From assembly GCA_947454355.1 (NCBI GenBank), contig CANGKR010000008.1, positions 1-33,872 of the forward strand: DNA of 33,872 bases. The letters are read 5' to 3'. The notes beneath the pieces are model-generated. The model ran no database searches. It was not told the DNA's origin and saw only the letters and a list, made by a program, of their open reading frames with translations. Source of the DNA: Comamonadaceae bacterium. Lineage in GTDB: Bacteria > Pseudomonadota > Gammaproteobacteria > Burkholderiales > Burkholderiaceae_C. How positions within the stretch are numbered: position 1 is the first letter of the stretch; the number at the start of each line of letters is the position of its first letter. The position numbers and the translations under genes are program-made. Below, in pieces: positions 1 to 8,489 of this stretch.

Positions 1-357
1 CTCGGACTCGTCGGTCACGGTGATGTGGGCGCTGAGGTTTCTGGCTTCAAACCATTCTTTAAGTACCCCGTGCAGCACGATGAACGGCTGACCGCTGGGC
101 AGCTTGCCAATTTCGCACAGGCGCCAGGTCATGGGCATGCGCATGCCCAGGCCAATCGCCTTGCTGAAAGCCTCTTTGGCCGAGAAGCGTGTCGCCAGAT
201 AACGGACACCGCGTTCGGGCCAGCGGGCACTGCGGGCTTTCCAGGTGGCCATTTCGGCATCAGACAGCACCTTGGCGGCAAAGCGCTCGCCGTGCCGCTC
301 CAAGCTGGCTTGGATGCGGCGGATGTCGCAGATGTCGGTGCCGATGCCGTAGATCAT
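1..357 (-). CDS. acpS: Holo-[acyl-carrier-protein] synthase AcpS, 3' end beyond the window
   Basis: AcpS transfers 4'-phosphopantetheine from coenzyme A to the serine of apo-ACP in the cytoplasm. The visible 119 residues begin [12 protein letters not shown], the family's N-terminal motif with the Mg-binding Asp (D8). They continue to [10 protein letters not shown], which carries the second metal ligand (E62). AcpS proteins are usually about 120-130 residues, so only a few residues and the stop codon should lie left of base 1. The ATG overlaps the pdxJ stop as ATGA, so the two are probably translationally coupled. pdxJ-acpS is the usual end of the lepA-rnc-era-recO operon in proteobacteria. 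The substrate gene acpP lies about 10 kb away in this window. Confidence 0.93.
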   Translation of the reverse strand, partial: MIYGIGTDICDIRRIQASLERHGERFAAKVLSDAEMATWKARSARWPERGVRYLATRFSAKEAFSKAIGLGMRMPMTWRLCEIGKLPSGQPFIVLHGVLKEWFEARNLSAHITVTDESE

Positions 358-1118
358 CCAGCCCCCAAGGCCTTCAGATAGGCTTTGACGGTGGCTGCAT
401 AACCCAACTCCAGTGCGTCCGCAATCAGGGCGTGGCCAATCGAGACCTCGCACAAACCCGGAATGGCTTGGGCAAAGGCGGGCAAATTGTGTTGGTTCAA
501 ATCATGGCCAGCATTCACGCCCAAACCCAGCGCCTGCGCAGCTTGGGCGGTCTGCACATAGCGAGCCAATTCGGCGGTTTGTGAAGTCCCCCCCCATGCG
601 GCGGCATAGGGCTCGGTGTATAGCTCCACCCGGTCAGCGCCCAAGGCCTTCACCGCGGTCATGGCCTCAGGCTCGGGGTCCATGAACAAGCTCACGCGCA
701 CCCCCCAAGAGTGGCATTGCGCCACCAATGGTGAAAGCTGGGGTGCGTCCTGAGGGAACAGCCAACCGTGATCGCTGGTGAACTGTCCTTCACTGTCGGG
801 CACAAAGGTCACCTGATGGGGACGGTAGGTGTCCACAAAATCCATCAGGTTGTGAAAAGGGTTGCCTTCGATGTTGAACTCCCGGTCCGGCCAATCCTTC
901 ATCAATGCGGCGAGCTCGCGCACATCCTGGGCGCGGATGTGCCGCTCGTCCGGACGTGGATGGACCGTGATGCCTTGCGCACCCGCTTGCAGACACAACA
1001 GCGCCGCCCGCGTCACGCTGGGAATGCCCAAATGGCGTGAGTTGCGTAGCAAGGCAACTTTGTTCACATTGACAGACAAAGAGGCGAGATGGGTGTCGGA
1101 GTGAGACTGGGGCTTCAT
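354..1118 (-). CDS. pdxJ: Pyridoxine 5'-phosphate synthase PdxJ, divergent NVNK subtype
   Basis: PdxJ condenses 3-amino-2-oxopropyl phosphate with 1-deoxyxylulose 5-phosphate to give pyridoxine 5'-phosphate, the last ring-forming step of DXP-dependent vitamin B6 synthesis. The 254-residue product has the TIM-barrel motifs [12 protein letters not shown] (H53, R55, H60), NIEGNPF (E84), and VNAGHDL (H205) followed by EVSIGHALI. The N-terminal motif is [13 protein letters not shown]. coli-type enzymes have VNIDHIATLRN there, so the Asp-His pair is replaced by Asn-Lys. From memory this is the Comamonadaceae/Bacteroidetes-like subtype. The reading frame extends upstream of 1118, but the ATG at 1118 overlaps the recO stop as ATGA and gives the normal length, so I use it. 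It is translated between recO and acpS. Confidence 0.93.
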   Translation of the reverse strand: MKPQSHSDTHLASLSVNVNKVALLRNSRHLGIPSVTRAALLCLQAGAQGITVHPRPDERHIRAQDVRELAALMKDWPDREFNIEGNPFHNLMDFVDTYRPHQVTFVPDSEGQFTSDHGWLFPQDAPQLSPLVAQCHSWGVRVSLFMDPEPEAMTAVKALGADRVELYTEPYAAAWGGTSQTAELARYVQTAQAAQALGLGVNAGHDLNQHNLPAFAQAIPGLCEVSIGHALIADALELGYAATVKAYLKALGAG

Positions 1119-1864
1119 AAATTTTGGATGTCGATCATCATCTGGCGGGTCTTGAGGGTGCCCACACCGCAATGGTAGTTGAGCAAAGCCCGCAATTGGG
1201 GCCTCAGGGGCGCCACCAGCTCGAGACACACCCGCAAGGTCGCTGGGTAAGGTGCTTCATGGTCCATGGCCTGCTGCAACTGTTGCCACTGGCCGCCGGT
1301 CAAGCTGGTGCGATCATCTTCATGCGCTTGGCGCAAGCCGCCTTCGGCCACCAGGCAATAAGGCGTTTGTGAGTGCAGCTCGGCCAGGGTCATGGTTTGC
1401 CGGTCCAGGCTGGGCAGCAAGCCGATCGATCGCAAGAGCAACAACTCAAACACCCGCAAAGCGGCTTGACGCAACTCGGGGCCTTCGCCGGCCATGATCT
1501 GGATGGTGGCCGCGTACAGGTCAAACACTTCAGGATGCGGGTCGTCCCTGGCCAGCAAGCGCATCAGCAATTCGTTGAGGTAGTAGCCCGACAGCAATGC
1601 GTCGCCCGTGGGCATCACGTGACCGCCCACCCACTCTACGCCTTTGAGGGTGCGGATGTCCGAGTCACCACCGTAGTGCACCGCCAAGGGTTGCATGGGC
1701 AGGAGAATCGGCCGAAAACTCGAACTGGGGCGTTTGGCCCCTTTGGCCACCAAGGCCACCCGGCCGTGGTGGCGGGTGAAAACTTCCAGAATCAGACTGG
1801 TTTCGCTCCAGTCATACCGGTGCAGAACAAAACCGGGCTCGTCAGTGACTCGGTAGATGGCCAC
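1115..1864 (-). CDS. recO: DNA repair protein RecO, GTG start
   Basis: RecO works with RecF and RecR to load RecA onto SSB-coated single-stranded DNA in gap repair. The 249-residue length fits the family (E. coli 242). The N-terminal part, with [21 protein letters not shown]-like residues near positions 11-31 and [12 protein letters not shown] after it, is the OB-fold region. The C-terminal half is the helical domain, with [17 protein letters not shown] near residues 135-152. The start codon is GTG at 1864, three bases after the era stop codon. No ATG lies before the conserved region, which makes the GTG the natural choice. The stop overlaps the pdxJ start as ATGA. The order era-recO-pdxJ is conserved widely in proteobacteria. 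Confidence 0.93.
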   Translation of the reverse strand: MAIYRVTDEPGFVLHRYDWSETSLILEVFTRHHGRVALVAKGAKRPSSSFRPILLPMQPLAVHYGGDSDIRTLKGVEWVGGHVMPTGDALLSGYYLNELLMRLLARDDPHPEVFDLYAATIQIMAGEGPELRQAALRVFELLLLRSIGLLPSLDRQTMTLAELHSQTPYCLVAEGGLRQAHEDDRTSLTGGQWQQLQQAMDHEAPYPATLRVCLELVAPLRPQLRALLNYHCGVGTLKTRQMMIDIQNL

Positions 1865-1867
1865 AGT

Positions 1868-2929
1868 TCATTCATAGCCGAAGGAGCGGACCCGGGCTTC
1901 GTCATCGGCCCAACCGGATCTGACTTTGACCCAGACCTCGATGAAGACTTTGGCATCGAGCAACTTTTCCAGCTCTTGCCGCGCCTCGGTGCCGATGCGC
2001 TTGAGGCGCTCGCCCTTGTCACCAATGACCATGGCTTTGTGGCCATCGCGCTCGACCACGATGGTAGCGGCGATTCGCACCATGCGTTTGCTGGTGCGGC
2101 CTTTTTCTTCTTCGAATTTTTCAATCACCACGGTCGAGGTGTAGGGCAATTCGTCGCCCGTGAATCGAAAGAGCTTTTCGCGAACGATTTCACTGGCAAG
2201 GAATTTCTCGCTGCGGTCGGTCAATTCGTCTTGGTCATAAAACCAGGCTTGTTCGGGGAGGTACTTTTCGCAAATACCAAACAGGCGTTGCACATCCTTG
2301 GCGTTTTTGGCCGACATCGGCACAAATTCGTTGAAGGGATGGCGCTCTTGCATTTCGCGCAGCCAAGGCGCAATGTCTCCGCGGCGGTTGACCACATCGA
2401 GTTTATTGGCCACCAGCAAGCAGGGCACACCCGGCTTGAGCAAGGCCAACACCTTGGCATCGGCCAATTGGAAGCTGCCCGCTTCCACCACAAACAGGAC
2501 CAAATCCACATCAGCCACTACGCCCAACACGGTCTTGTTGAGCGATTTGTTCAAGGCTGCGCTGTGGCGGGTTTGGAAACCCGGGGTGTCGACAAACACA
2601 AACTGGGTGGCGCCTTCGGTTCGGATACCTGTGATGCGGTGCCGAGTGGTTTGGGCTTTGCGCGATGTGATGCTGATCTTTTGCCCGACCAAGGCATTGA
2701 GCAAAGTCGATTTGCCCACGTTGGGTTTACCCACAATGGCGATCAGGCCACAGCGTTGAGCGTCCATGTCCGCAGGCGCTGGGGAGTCCGCAGGGGCCTC
2801 TGCGGAGAGCGGCTGAACGGTCACGCCGGGGATCTGGATCATGCGGCGCACCGGGGCGGACGGCGTATCGCTTTCAAGCAAGGCATCGTCCAAGGATTCG
2901 GATGCGGGTCCGGTTTTGCGAGTGTTCAT
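1868..2929 (-). CDS. era: GTPase Era with a 54-residue N-terminal extension
   Basis: Era is an essential GTPase that binds the 3' end of 16S rRNA through a KH domain and assists 30S maturation. Seen here are the P-loop GKPNVGKST (residues 67-75), DTPGF (114-118), NKLD (175-178), SAK (206-208) and a C-terminal KH region around [16 protein letters not shown]. The protein is 353 residues, against 301 in E. coli. The excess is an N-terminal Pro/Ala/Asp-rich tail of about 54 residues before [14 protein letters not shown] chose the long start because its ATG overlaps the rnc stop as TGATG and has an AAGGCG Shine-Dalgarno-like sequence. The ATG at 2767 would give a standard 299-residue Era but has no visible ribosome-binding site. 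Confidence 0.92.
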   Translation of the reverse strand: MNTRKTGPASESLDDALLESDTPSAPVRRMIQIPGVTVQPLSAEAPADSPAPADMDAQRCGLIAIVGKPNVGKSTLLNALVGQKISITSRKAQTTRHRITGIRTEGATQFVFVDTPGFQTRHSAALNKSLNKTVLGVVADVDLVLFVVEAGSFQLADAKVLALLKPGVPCLLVANKLDVVNRRGDIAPWLREMQERHPFNEFVPMSAKNAKDVQRLFGICEKYLPEQAWFYDQDELTDRSEKFLASEIVREKLFRFTGDELPYTSTVVIEKFEEEKGRTSKRMVRIAATIVVERDGHKAMVIGDKGERLKRIGTEARQELEKLLDAKVFIEVWVKVRSGWADDEARVRSFGYE

Positions 2930-3618
2930 CAGGACGCCTTGGTTTTGAGTGTTTCGAGCATGGCCGCAGCGGCGGCTTGTTCGCCTGCACGACGAGAGGT
3001 GCCCAGACCGAGCTGCGACAAGCCCATTTCGCGAATGTCACAAGCGACTTCGAACATTTGCTTGTGCGCCGCACCTCGGGTCGCGACCACGGTGTACAAA
3101 GGCAATTGCAGTTTGCGCCCTTGTAACCATTCCTGCAACTCTGTTTTAGGGTCCTTGGAGGCCGCTTGCATCTGCGGATTGACCTGTACATCTTTGAACA
3201 AACGCCGGACCAGGGCTTGAGCTGCCGGATAACCGGCATCCAAGTAGACCGCGCCGATCAAAGCTTCCAGGGCATCGGCCAGGATGGACGGCCGTTTTTG
3301 TCCGCCCGAACGCAACTCGCCTTCGCCCAGCCTCAGCACGTTGGACAAACCCAAGTCGAAGGCCAGTTGGAACAGAGTGTCTTGTTTGACCAAGTTGGCG
3401 CGAACGCGGGAGAGGTCGCCTTCGGTTTGGTCGTTGAGTTTTTCAAACAACCAATGGGCCACAGACAAGTTCAGCACCGAATCGCCCAAAAACTCCAAGC
3501 GCTCATTGTGATCGGCTGAAAAACTGCGGTGCGTGACAGCCCGCTCTAGCAAAGCAGGGTTAGCAAAGGGATGGCCCAAACGGGTTTGCAGGGCCTGCAA
3601 TCCGTCACTCAATGCCAT
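2929..3618 (-). CDS. rnc: Ribonuclease III
   Basis: RNase III cleaves double-stranded RNA and processes the 30S rRNA precursor and many mRNAs. With the ATG at 3618 the protein has 229 residues and carries the signature [11 protein letters not shown] (38-48). Catalytic E42 and D46 correspond to E. coli E41 and D45. A second acidic cluster [14 protein letters not shown] follows, and the C-terminal part is a double-stranded-RNA-binding domain ending near [17 protein letters not shown] at 3645 would add nine residues and overlap lepB, but the ATG has a GAAAG ribosome-binding site seven bases upstream and gives family-like numbering. It sits between lepB and era, and its stop overlaps the era start by one base. 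Confidence 0.94.
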   Translation of the reverse strand: MALSDGLQALQTRLGHPFANPALLERAVTHRSFSADHNERLEFLGDSVLNLSVAHWLFEKLNDQTEGDLSRVRANLVKQDTLFQLAFDLGLSNVLRLGEGELRSGGQKRPSILADALEALIGAVYLDAGYPAAQALVRRLFKDVQVNPQMQAASKDPKTELQEWLQGRKLQLPLYTVVATRGAAHKQMFEVACDIREMGLSQLGLGTSRRAGEQAAAAAMLETLKTKAS

Positions 3619-3628
3619 GCGTGCACTT

Positions 3629-4594
3629 TCAATGGAAGCCACCAATGCGTTTGATGTTGCCGAAATTCATCCAGACAAAAAAGGCGCGACCCACAATGTT
3701 GGCATCGGGCACAAACCCCCAGTAACGGGAGTCGAGCGAGTTGTCGCGGTTGTCACCCATCATGAAATAGTGACCTGCTGGCACTTTACAAACCACACCT
3801 TCGACGCTGTAGCGGCAGTTTTCGCGGAAAGCGAACTGATCAGCCCCGGTAATGAAGGCCGGACGGTCCTCGTCCTGAATCAACATATGCGGTTGACTGC
3901 CCAAGGCTTCGTCGTATTGTTTGAAATAGCGCATCGACGATTCGTCAAAGAATTCGGGCTGGTTGTGTCGCTCGACCACTTGCCCATTGATGCTCAATTG
4001 CTTATTGAGGTAGGCCACTTCGTCGCCCGGCACACCGACCACCCGTTTGATGTAGTCGACACTGGGTCGTGGGGGGTAGCGGAATACCATCACATCACCG
4101 CGTTGCACGGGGGTGCCTTCGGTCAATTTGATGTTGGCGACCGGCAAGCGCAGGCCGTAATGGAATTTGTTCACGAGAATCAAATCACCCACCCACAAAG
4201 TAGGGATCATGGAGCCCGAGGGAATTTTGAAGGGTTCGAACAAAAAAGAACGCAGGATGAACACCACCAGAATGACGGGGAACAGACCCGCGGTCCAGTC
4301 CAGCCACCAAGGTTGCATCAGCAACTGGTCTCGGGAGGTGGCCAAGTTGCTATCCACTTTTTGGATGCCCAAGCGGTTGAGTTCTTGCTGACGAGCGCTG
4401 GCATCGGCTTCGAGTTGAAGGACTGCGGCTTGTCGTTGGGGCCAAAAATAAAAGCGCTCCGCCAACCAGTAGATGCCAGAGATGACCACTGCCATCAACA
4501 ACAGCAAGGCAAAGTTGCCTTCGATCAGGCCCAGGTACCAGGACCCTGCGTAGCCAACAAAAGCTGCCAGGACCAAGCTTGTTAAATAGGGCAT
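3629..4594 (-). CDS. lepB: Signal peptidase I (LepB)
   Basis: LepB is the inner-membrane serine/lysine protease that removes signal peptides from Sec- and Tat-exported proteins. The 321-residue protein has hydrophobic segments near residues 3-23 and 28-46 and another near 103-118. The catalytic region follows: Ser128 in [10 protein letters not shown], then Lys183 in [11 protein letters not shown] (E. coli S90 and K145). The conserved [14 protein letters not shown] box E comes near residues 275-290. The large domain lies on the periplasmic side. The ATG is four bases after the lepA stop, the standard lepA-lepB arrangement. The gene ends just before the rnc ATG. Nothing unusual is seen. Confidence 0.95.
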   Translation of the reverse strand: MPYLTSLVLAAFVGYAGSWYLGLIEGNFALLLLMAVVISGIYWLAERFYFWPQRQAAVLQLEADASARQQELNRLGIQKVDSNLATSRDQLLMQPWWLDWTAGLFPVILVVFILRSFLFEPFKIPSGSMIPTLWVGDLILVNKFHYGLRLPVANIKLTEGTPVQRGDVMVFRYPPRPSVDYIKRVVGVPGDEVAYLNKQLSINGQVVERHNQPEFFDESSMRYFKQYDEALGSQPHMLIQDEDRPAFITGADQFAFRENCRYSVEGVVCKVPAGHYFMMGDNRDNSLDSRYWGFVPDANIVGRAFFVWMNFGNIKRIGGFH

Positions 4595-4598
4595 TGTT

Positions 4599-6407
4599 TC
4601 AATCTTCCACTTGCAAGATGGCCAGGAAGGCTTCTTGAGGCACTTCCACCGAGCCGATTTGTTTCATCCGTTTTTTACCGGCTTTTTGCTTTTCCAGCAG
4701 TTTGCGTTTGCGCGTGATGTCACCACCATAGCACTTGGCCAAAACGTTTTTGCGCAGGGCCTTGATGGTTTCGCGCGCAATGATGTTGGCACCGATCGCG
4801 GCCTGGATGGCCACATCGAACATTTGGCGACTGATGATTTCACGCATCTTGCCGACCACCGCACGCCCTCGGTATTGTGACTGCGAACGGTGCACAATGA
4901 TCGACAAGGCATCGACTTTTTCACCGTTGAGCAAAATGTCGACTTTGACCACGTCCGAGGCCCGAAACTCCAAAAACGAATAATCCATGGAGGCATATCC
5001 GCGAGAGACCGACTTGAGCTTGTCAAAGAAGTCCAGCACGATCTCGCCCAGCGGCATTTCATAAGTCAGCATGACCTGACGGCCATGGTAGGCCATGTTC
5101 ATTTGCACACCGCGCTTTTGGTTGGCCAGGGTCATGACCGGGCCCACATAGTCCTGCGGCATGTACAGATGCACCGTGACAATGGGTTCTCGGATTTCGG
5201 CCAGTTTGCCTTGCTCGGGCATTTTGGATGGATTCTCGACCATGACCACTTCGCCATCGGCCTTGACCACCTGGTAGACCACGCTGGGCGCTGTCGTGAT
5301 CAGGTCCTGGTCGAATTCACGCTCCAATCGCTCTTGCACAATTTCCATGTGCAATAGGCCCAGAAAACCACAACGGAATCCAAAGCCTAAGGCCTGGGAG
5401 ACTTCTGGTTCGTAATGGAGAGAAGCATCGTTGAGCTTGAGCTTTTCGAGGGCGTCGCGCAGCGAATCGTATTCGCTGGATTCGGTGGGATACAAACCGG
5501 CAAACACCTGAGGCTGGATTTCCTTGAATCCCGGCAAGGCTTCGCTGGCAGGCCCCAGGTTGTTGGGCAGCTTTTTTTCCAAGGTGATGGTGTCGCCGAC
5601 TTTGGCGGCCTGCAATTCCTTGATACCCGCAATGATGTAACCGACCTGCCCGGCCTCCAGTGAATTGCGCGGCTCATTGCTGGGTGTAAAGACACCCAAA
5701 TTGTCTGCGTTGTAGACCGACTCGGTGGCCATCATTTTGAAGCGCTCACCTTTGCCCAGCCGACCATCCACCACGCGCACCAGCATCACCACGCCAACAT
5801 AGGTGTCAAACCAGCTGTCGATGATCATGGCGCGCAAAGGCGCATTGGGATTGCCTTTGGGTGCTGGGACTTTGGCCACGATGGCTTCGAGGATCTCGTC
5901 GATCCCCATACCGGTTTTGGCAGAGCAAGGAATCGCTTCGCTGGCATCGATGCCGATCACGTCTTCAACTTCCGCTTTGGCGTTCTCAGGATCGGCCTGG
6001 GGCAAATCCATTTTGTTAAGCACAGGCACCACTTCAACGCCCAGATCCAACGCGGTGTAGCAATTGGCCACGGTTTGGGCTTCAACACCCTGACTGGCAT
6101 CGACCACCAATAAGGCGCCTTCGCAAGCAGACAAAGAACGCGAGACCTCGTAAGAGAAGTCCACATGCCCGGGCGTGTCGATCAAATTCAGGTTGTAGAT
6201 TTGACCGTCTTGCGCTTTGTATTGAAGTGCAGCGGTCTGGGCCTTGATGGTGATACCGCGTTCTTTTTCAATGTCCATCGAGTCCAGCACTTGCGCAGAC
6301 ATCTCACGCTCTTGCAGTCCACCGCAGCGTTGAATCAGTCGATCGGCCAAGGTCGATTTGCCATGGTCAATGTGCGCAATGATCGAAAAGTTTCTGATGT
6401 GATTCAT
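4599..6407 (-). CDS. lepA: Elongation factor 4 (LepA) GTPase
   Basis: LepA/EF4 is a ribosome-associated translational GTPase that affects initiation and 30S assembly and has been reported to back-translocate stalled ribosomes. The 602-residue product starts [19 protein letters not shown], with the P-loop [14 protein letters not shown] of switch II and NKMDLP of G4. The EF-G-like domains II, III and V and the LepA-specific C-terminal domain ([17 protein letters not shown] near residues 550-566) are complete. I use the ATG at 6407; the TTG just before it is unlikely, and neither has a strong ribosome-binding site. It heads the lepA-lepB-rnc-era-recO-pdxJ-acpS operon. A Rho-independent terminator lies about 46 bases upstream, so the main operon promoter must either be below that hairpin or read through it. 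Confidence 0.96.
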   Translation of the reverse strand: MNHIRNFSIIAHIDHGKSTLADRLIQRCGGLQEREMSAQVLDSMDIEKERGITIKAQTAALQYKAQDGQIYNLNLIDTPGHVDFSYEVSRSLSACEGALLVVDASQGVEAQTVANCYTALDLGVEVVPVLNKMDLPQADPENAKAEVEDVIGIDASEAIPCSAKTGMGIDEILEAIVAKVPAPKGNPNAPLRAMIIDSWFDTYVGVVMLVRVVDGRLGKGERFKMMATESVYNADNLGVFTPSNEPRNSLEAGQVGYIIAGIKELQAAKVGDTITLEKKLPNNLGPASEALPGFKEIQPQVFAGLYPTESSEYDSLRDALEKLKLNDASLHYEPEVSQALGFGFRCGFLGLLHMEIVQERLEREFDQDLITTAPSVVYQVVKADGEVVMVENPSKMPEQGKLAEIREPIVTVHLYMPQDYVGPVMTLANQKRGVQMNMAYHGRQVMLTYEMPLGEIVLDFFDKLKSVSRGYASMDYSFLEFRASDVVKVDILLNGEKVDALSIIVHRSQSQYRGRAVVGKMREIISRQMFDVAIQAAIGANIIARETIKALRKNVLAKCYGGDITRKRKLLEKQKAGKKRMKQIGSVEVPQEAFLAILQVED

Positions 6408-6452
6408 CAAGGAATAGCTACAAGTGTTTGAAATTGAATGGACCCGACCCAG

Positions 6453-6482
6453 AAAAAAGGGCGCGTCATGGAGGACGCGCCC
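6453..6482 (-). terminator. Rho-independent terminator upstream of lepA
   Basis: A perfect 9-bp GC-rich stem (gggcgcgtc, 6459-6467, with gacgcgccc, 6474-6482) encloses a six-base loop. On the minus strand it is followed at once by six T (6458-6453). It would stop transcripts coming from mucD, or from a promoter inside the gap, about 46 bases before the lepA ATG. The plus strand has no T-run after the stem, so it works in one direction only. Confidence 0.85.
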
Positions 6483-6523
6483 TGAACCAACAATCTATGG
6501 CAACTGCGATGTGTTGGAACTTC

Positions 6524-6529
6524 ATTGTA
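6524..6529 (-). promoter_or_regulatory. Possible -10 box upstream of the lepA terminator
   Basis: On the minus strand the hexamer reads TACAAT, five of six matches to the sigma-70 -10 consensus. I see no good -35 at 16-18 bp. A transcript starting near 6517 would run about 60 nt into the terminator at 6482-6453, giving either a short RNA or an attenuated lepA leader. This rests on one hexamer only. Confidence 0.25.
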
Positions 6530-6599
6530 GGCAAAAAGCCCAGGGCGCACATCCTCAACATCGCATCAGGCCTGGCGTTGCTGCTCTGCAACATAAAAC

Positions 6600-6667
6600 T
6601 TATTCACAACTTATTCACAGGCCGCACCGGAAATTCATTGAACAAGTTGTGGGTGGACTGTGGATCA
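6600..6667. promoter_or_regulatory. Cluster of DnaA-box-like 9-mers
   Basis: TTATTCACA occurs twice in direct orientation (6600-6608 and 6611-6619, 11 bp apart). Both fit the relaxed DnaA-box consensus TTWTNCACA. A third 9-mer, TGTGGATCA (659-667 within 6659-6667), differs at one position from the inverted strong box TGTGGATAA. An AT-rich stretch begins about 75 bp further on. There is no dnaA, dnaN or rpmH nearby, so I do not call this the chromosomal origin. A DnaA-titrating or DnaA-regulated site is possible. Confidence 0.35.
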
Positions 6668-6827
6668 GTGGTGGACTGAAGTGGGACATCCCACATCATG
6701 GTTCTTTACCAACCGTCTATGCATTGAATCGAGGATCAAGCAGAGAGATTTTAGCCATTTTTGTTATGAGCCACACATAAAGTTAGTGCGCACAAACTTA
6801 AAATTTTCTGCTGTGACAAATATTTTT

Positions 6828-6857
6828 TGAACGCCAAGGTGTTGTGTGAACGCCAAG
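6828..6857. repeat. 11-bp direct repeat, 19-bp period
   Basis: The sequence tgaacgccaag occurs at 6828-6838 and again at 6847-6857. The 19-bp start-to-start distance is close to two helical turns. It lies at the end of the AT-rich block upstream of lepA and about 80 bp beyond the mucD stop. Its function is unknown; a pair of binding half-sites is one possibility. Confidence 0.6.
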
Positions 6858-6900
6858 TTCGGGGGGCAATGACCCGTCTAAATATGGGGTTTTGAACCCG

Positions 6901-6928
6901 CCAAACCCCAGTCACCACCGGGGTTTGG
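6901..6928 (-). terminator. Stem-loop just after mucD, possible terminator
   Basis: A perfect 9-bp stem (ccaaacccc, 6901-6909, with ggggtttgg, 6920-6928) and a ten-base loop lie 11 bases beyond the mucD stop codon. No clear T-run follows on the minus strand, so it may be a weak or Rho-assisted terminator or an mRNA 3'-end stabiliser. Confidence 0.45.
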
Positions 6929-6939
6929 CCTGGTTAACT

Positions 6940-8430
6940 TCACTTGCCGGGCCGGATCAGAGCGTACTGCGCCACATCGCCACGGCGAAACAAGATGGTG
7001 AAAGGTTTGGATTTATCCAGCTTGTTCATCACGCTTTCGAAATCCTTGACCTGCGCAATTTCGGTGTTGGCGATTGCCAAAATCACATCGCCTTGCAGCA
7101 AGCCCGCACGGGCCGAAGCCTCTCCCACGGTATCAATGCGCACACCACCGCGCACTTTCAATTCCTTCTTTTGGGTTTCCGTCAAATCGGACACCACCAA
7201 ACCCATGGACTGCGCCGTGCCAGCGGGTTTGCTTTCTGCAGCAGGCGCTGGCGCCTTGCTGGTTTTCACTGGTTCCAATTCGGCAATGGTGACAGACAAC
7301 TCTTTGCTGCTGCCACGGCGAAACACGGTGAGGTTGCTGCGCGTCCCGGGTTTGGTGTTGCCGACCAGTCGAGGTAAATCGGTGGCTTTTTCAATCGGCT
7401 TGCCATCGAAGCGGGTGATGATGTCGCCGGGCTCCAGGCCCGCTTTGTCCGCTGGCGAGCCTGACTCGACATTGCGAATCAGCGCGCCTTGCGCGGTGCC
7501 CAGCCCGATGGACTCGGCCACCTCTTTAGTCACATCGCCGATCTGCACGCCAATGCGTCCGCGTGTCACATGCCCGCTTTGGCGCAATTGCTCACTCACG
7601 CGAATGGCTTCATCCATGGGGATGGCAAATGAAATACCCATGAAGCCGCCTGAGCGTGAATAGATTTGACTGTTGATGCCGACCACTTCACCGCGCATAT
7701 TGATCAATGGGCCGCCAGAGTTGCCTGGGTTGATCGCCACGTCGGTTTGAATGAAGGGCAAATAGTCACCCGTGTCACGCTGCTTGGCACTCACGATGCC
7801 GGCGGTGACGGAATTCTCAAGGCCAAAGGGTGAGCCGATGGCCATGACCCATTCGCCCACTTTGAGACGCGAGACATCACCGACTTTGATGGCAGGCAAG
7901 CCAGTGGTCTGGATTTTGACCACTGCCACATCTGTGCGTTTGTCAGCACCCACAATGCGGGCCTTGAATTCTCGCTTGTCGGTCAAAGTGACCAAGACCT
8001 CGTCAGCGCCGTCCACTACATGGGCATTGGTCATGATGAAGCCATCGGCCGACAAAATGAAACCCGAGCCCACGCCTTTGGGCTGAGCTGGTTCATCGGA
8101 TGGCTGCGATCGATTCGGCCTGGGATTTTGCCGGGGCATGTTGGGCATCGGTACCCCGAAAAAGCGACGGAACAGCTCCTGCATTTCATCGTCTGGATTG
8201 GCGCTGCTGCCTGCGTTCGTCTTGACTTTTTCCAGGGTGCGTATGTTCACTACTGAGGGGCCCACTTGCTCCACCAGTTCGGTGAAATCGGGCAAGCCTT
8301 TGACCACCTGGGCTTGCACCTGGCTGGGGGCCAAGGCGATTGATGTGAGCAGCCATGCGCTGGGCAAGGCCGCTGTGGCGCTGAGCGCCAGCACGCTCAA
8401 TGCTTTAGAGAGGGATTGGTTTTTCCACAT
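6940..8430 (-). CDS. mucD: Periplasmic serine protease/chaperone of the DegP/MucD family
   Basis: DegP/MucD proteins degrade or refold damaged envelope proteins in the periplasm. The 496-residue product has a signal peptide ending near VQA (residue 40). The trypsin-like domain has the complete triad: H137 (NAHVVDGA), D167 (TDVAVVKI) and S238 (GNSGGP). Two PDZ domains follow, near residues 290-375 and 405-490. A Met/Pro/Asn-rich loop (about 92-118) lies before the protease core. The ATG has a GGAG about ten bases upstream. In Burkholderia and relatives mucD follows rpoE-rseA-rseB and precedes lepA. Here lepA is in place, but only 59 bp and a small membrane gene separate mucD from fabF. Confidence 0.93.
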   Translation of the reverse strand: MWKNQSLSKALSVLALSATAALPSAWLLTSIALAPSQVQAQVVKGLPDFTELVEQVGPSVVNIRTLEKVKTNAGSSANPDDEMQELFRRFFGVPMPNMPRQNPRPNRSQPSDEPAQPKGVGSGFILSADGFIMTNAHVVDGADEVLVTLTDKREFKARIVGADKRTDVAVVKIQTTGLPAIKVGDVSRLKVGEWVMAIGSPFGLENSVTAGIVSAKQRDTGDYLPFIQTDVAINPGNSGGPLINMRGEVVGINSQIYSRSGGFMGISFAIPMDEAIRVSEQLRQSGHVTRGRIGVQIGDVTKEVAESIGLGTAQGALIRNVESGSPADKAGLEPGDIITRFDGKPIEKATDLPRLVGNTKPGTRSNLTVFRRGSSKELSVTIAELEPVKTSKAPAPAAESKPAGTAQSMGLVVSDLTETQKKELKVRGGVRIDTVGEASARAGLLQGDVILAIANTEIAQVKDFESVMNKLDKSKPFTILFRRGDVAQYALIRPGK

Positions 8431-8489
8431 TGTTCAAAATCTCCATCGTGAACAGACAAGCCTTTCAGATAGGGTCGATGAAAAAGCTT

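Larger units (their letters stand above)
6408..6939. other. 530-bp gap between mucD and lepA with no recognisable gene
   Basis: I find no convincing protein or known RNA here. Two overlapping plus-strand reading frames of 83 and 118 codons use non-ATG starts and resemble nothing I know. The gap holds a minus-strand terminator (6453-6482), a possible minus-strand -10 box (6524-6529), DnaA-box-like 9-mers (6600-6667), an AT-rich stretch (about 6741-6830), a second possible minus-strand -10 TAAAAT (6748-6753), an 11-bp direct repeat (6828-6857) and a hairpin after mucD (6901-6928). The size and the amount of structure suggest regulatory DNA or a non-coding RNA rather than a decayed gene. Confidence 0.5.

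Noticed and set aside
133-148. 16-bp perfect palindrome gggcatgcgcatgccc
   Set aside because: It lies inside acpS and encodes the ordinary Gly-Met-Arg-Met-Pro run; no sign that it is a site.
1373-3220. 615-codon plus-strand open frame opposite recO, era and rnc
   Set aside because: It is the antisense shadow of three well-supported genes; high GC leaves long open frames. Composition is unlike a real protein.
6424-6780. 118-codon plus-strand reading frame (and an overlapping 83-codon one) in the mucD-lepA gap
   Set aside because: Non-ATG starts, no ribosome-binding site, no recognisable domain, and it runs through the terminator hairpin and DnaA-box cluster.
8440-8480. sigma-E-type promoter (TCTGA -10) before mucD
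   Set aside because: TCTGA is present, but no GAACTT-like -35 lies at the right distance.
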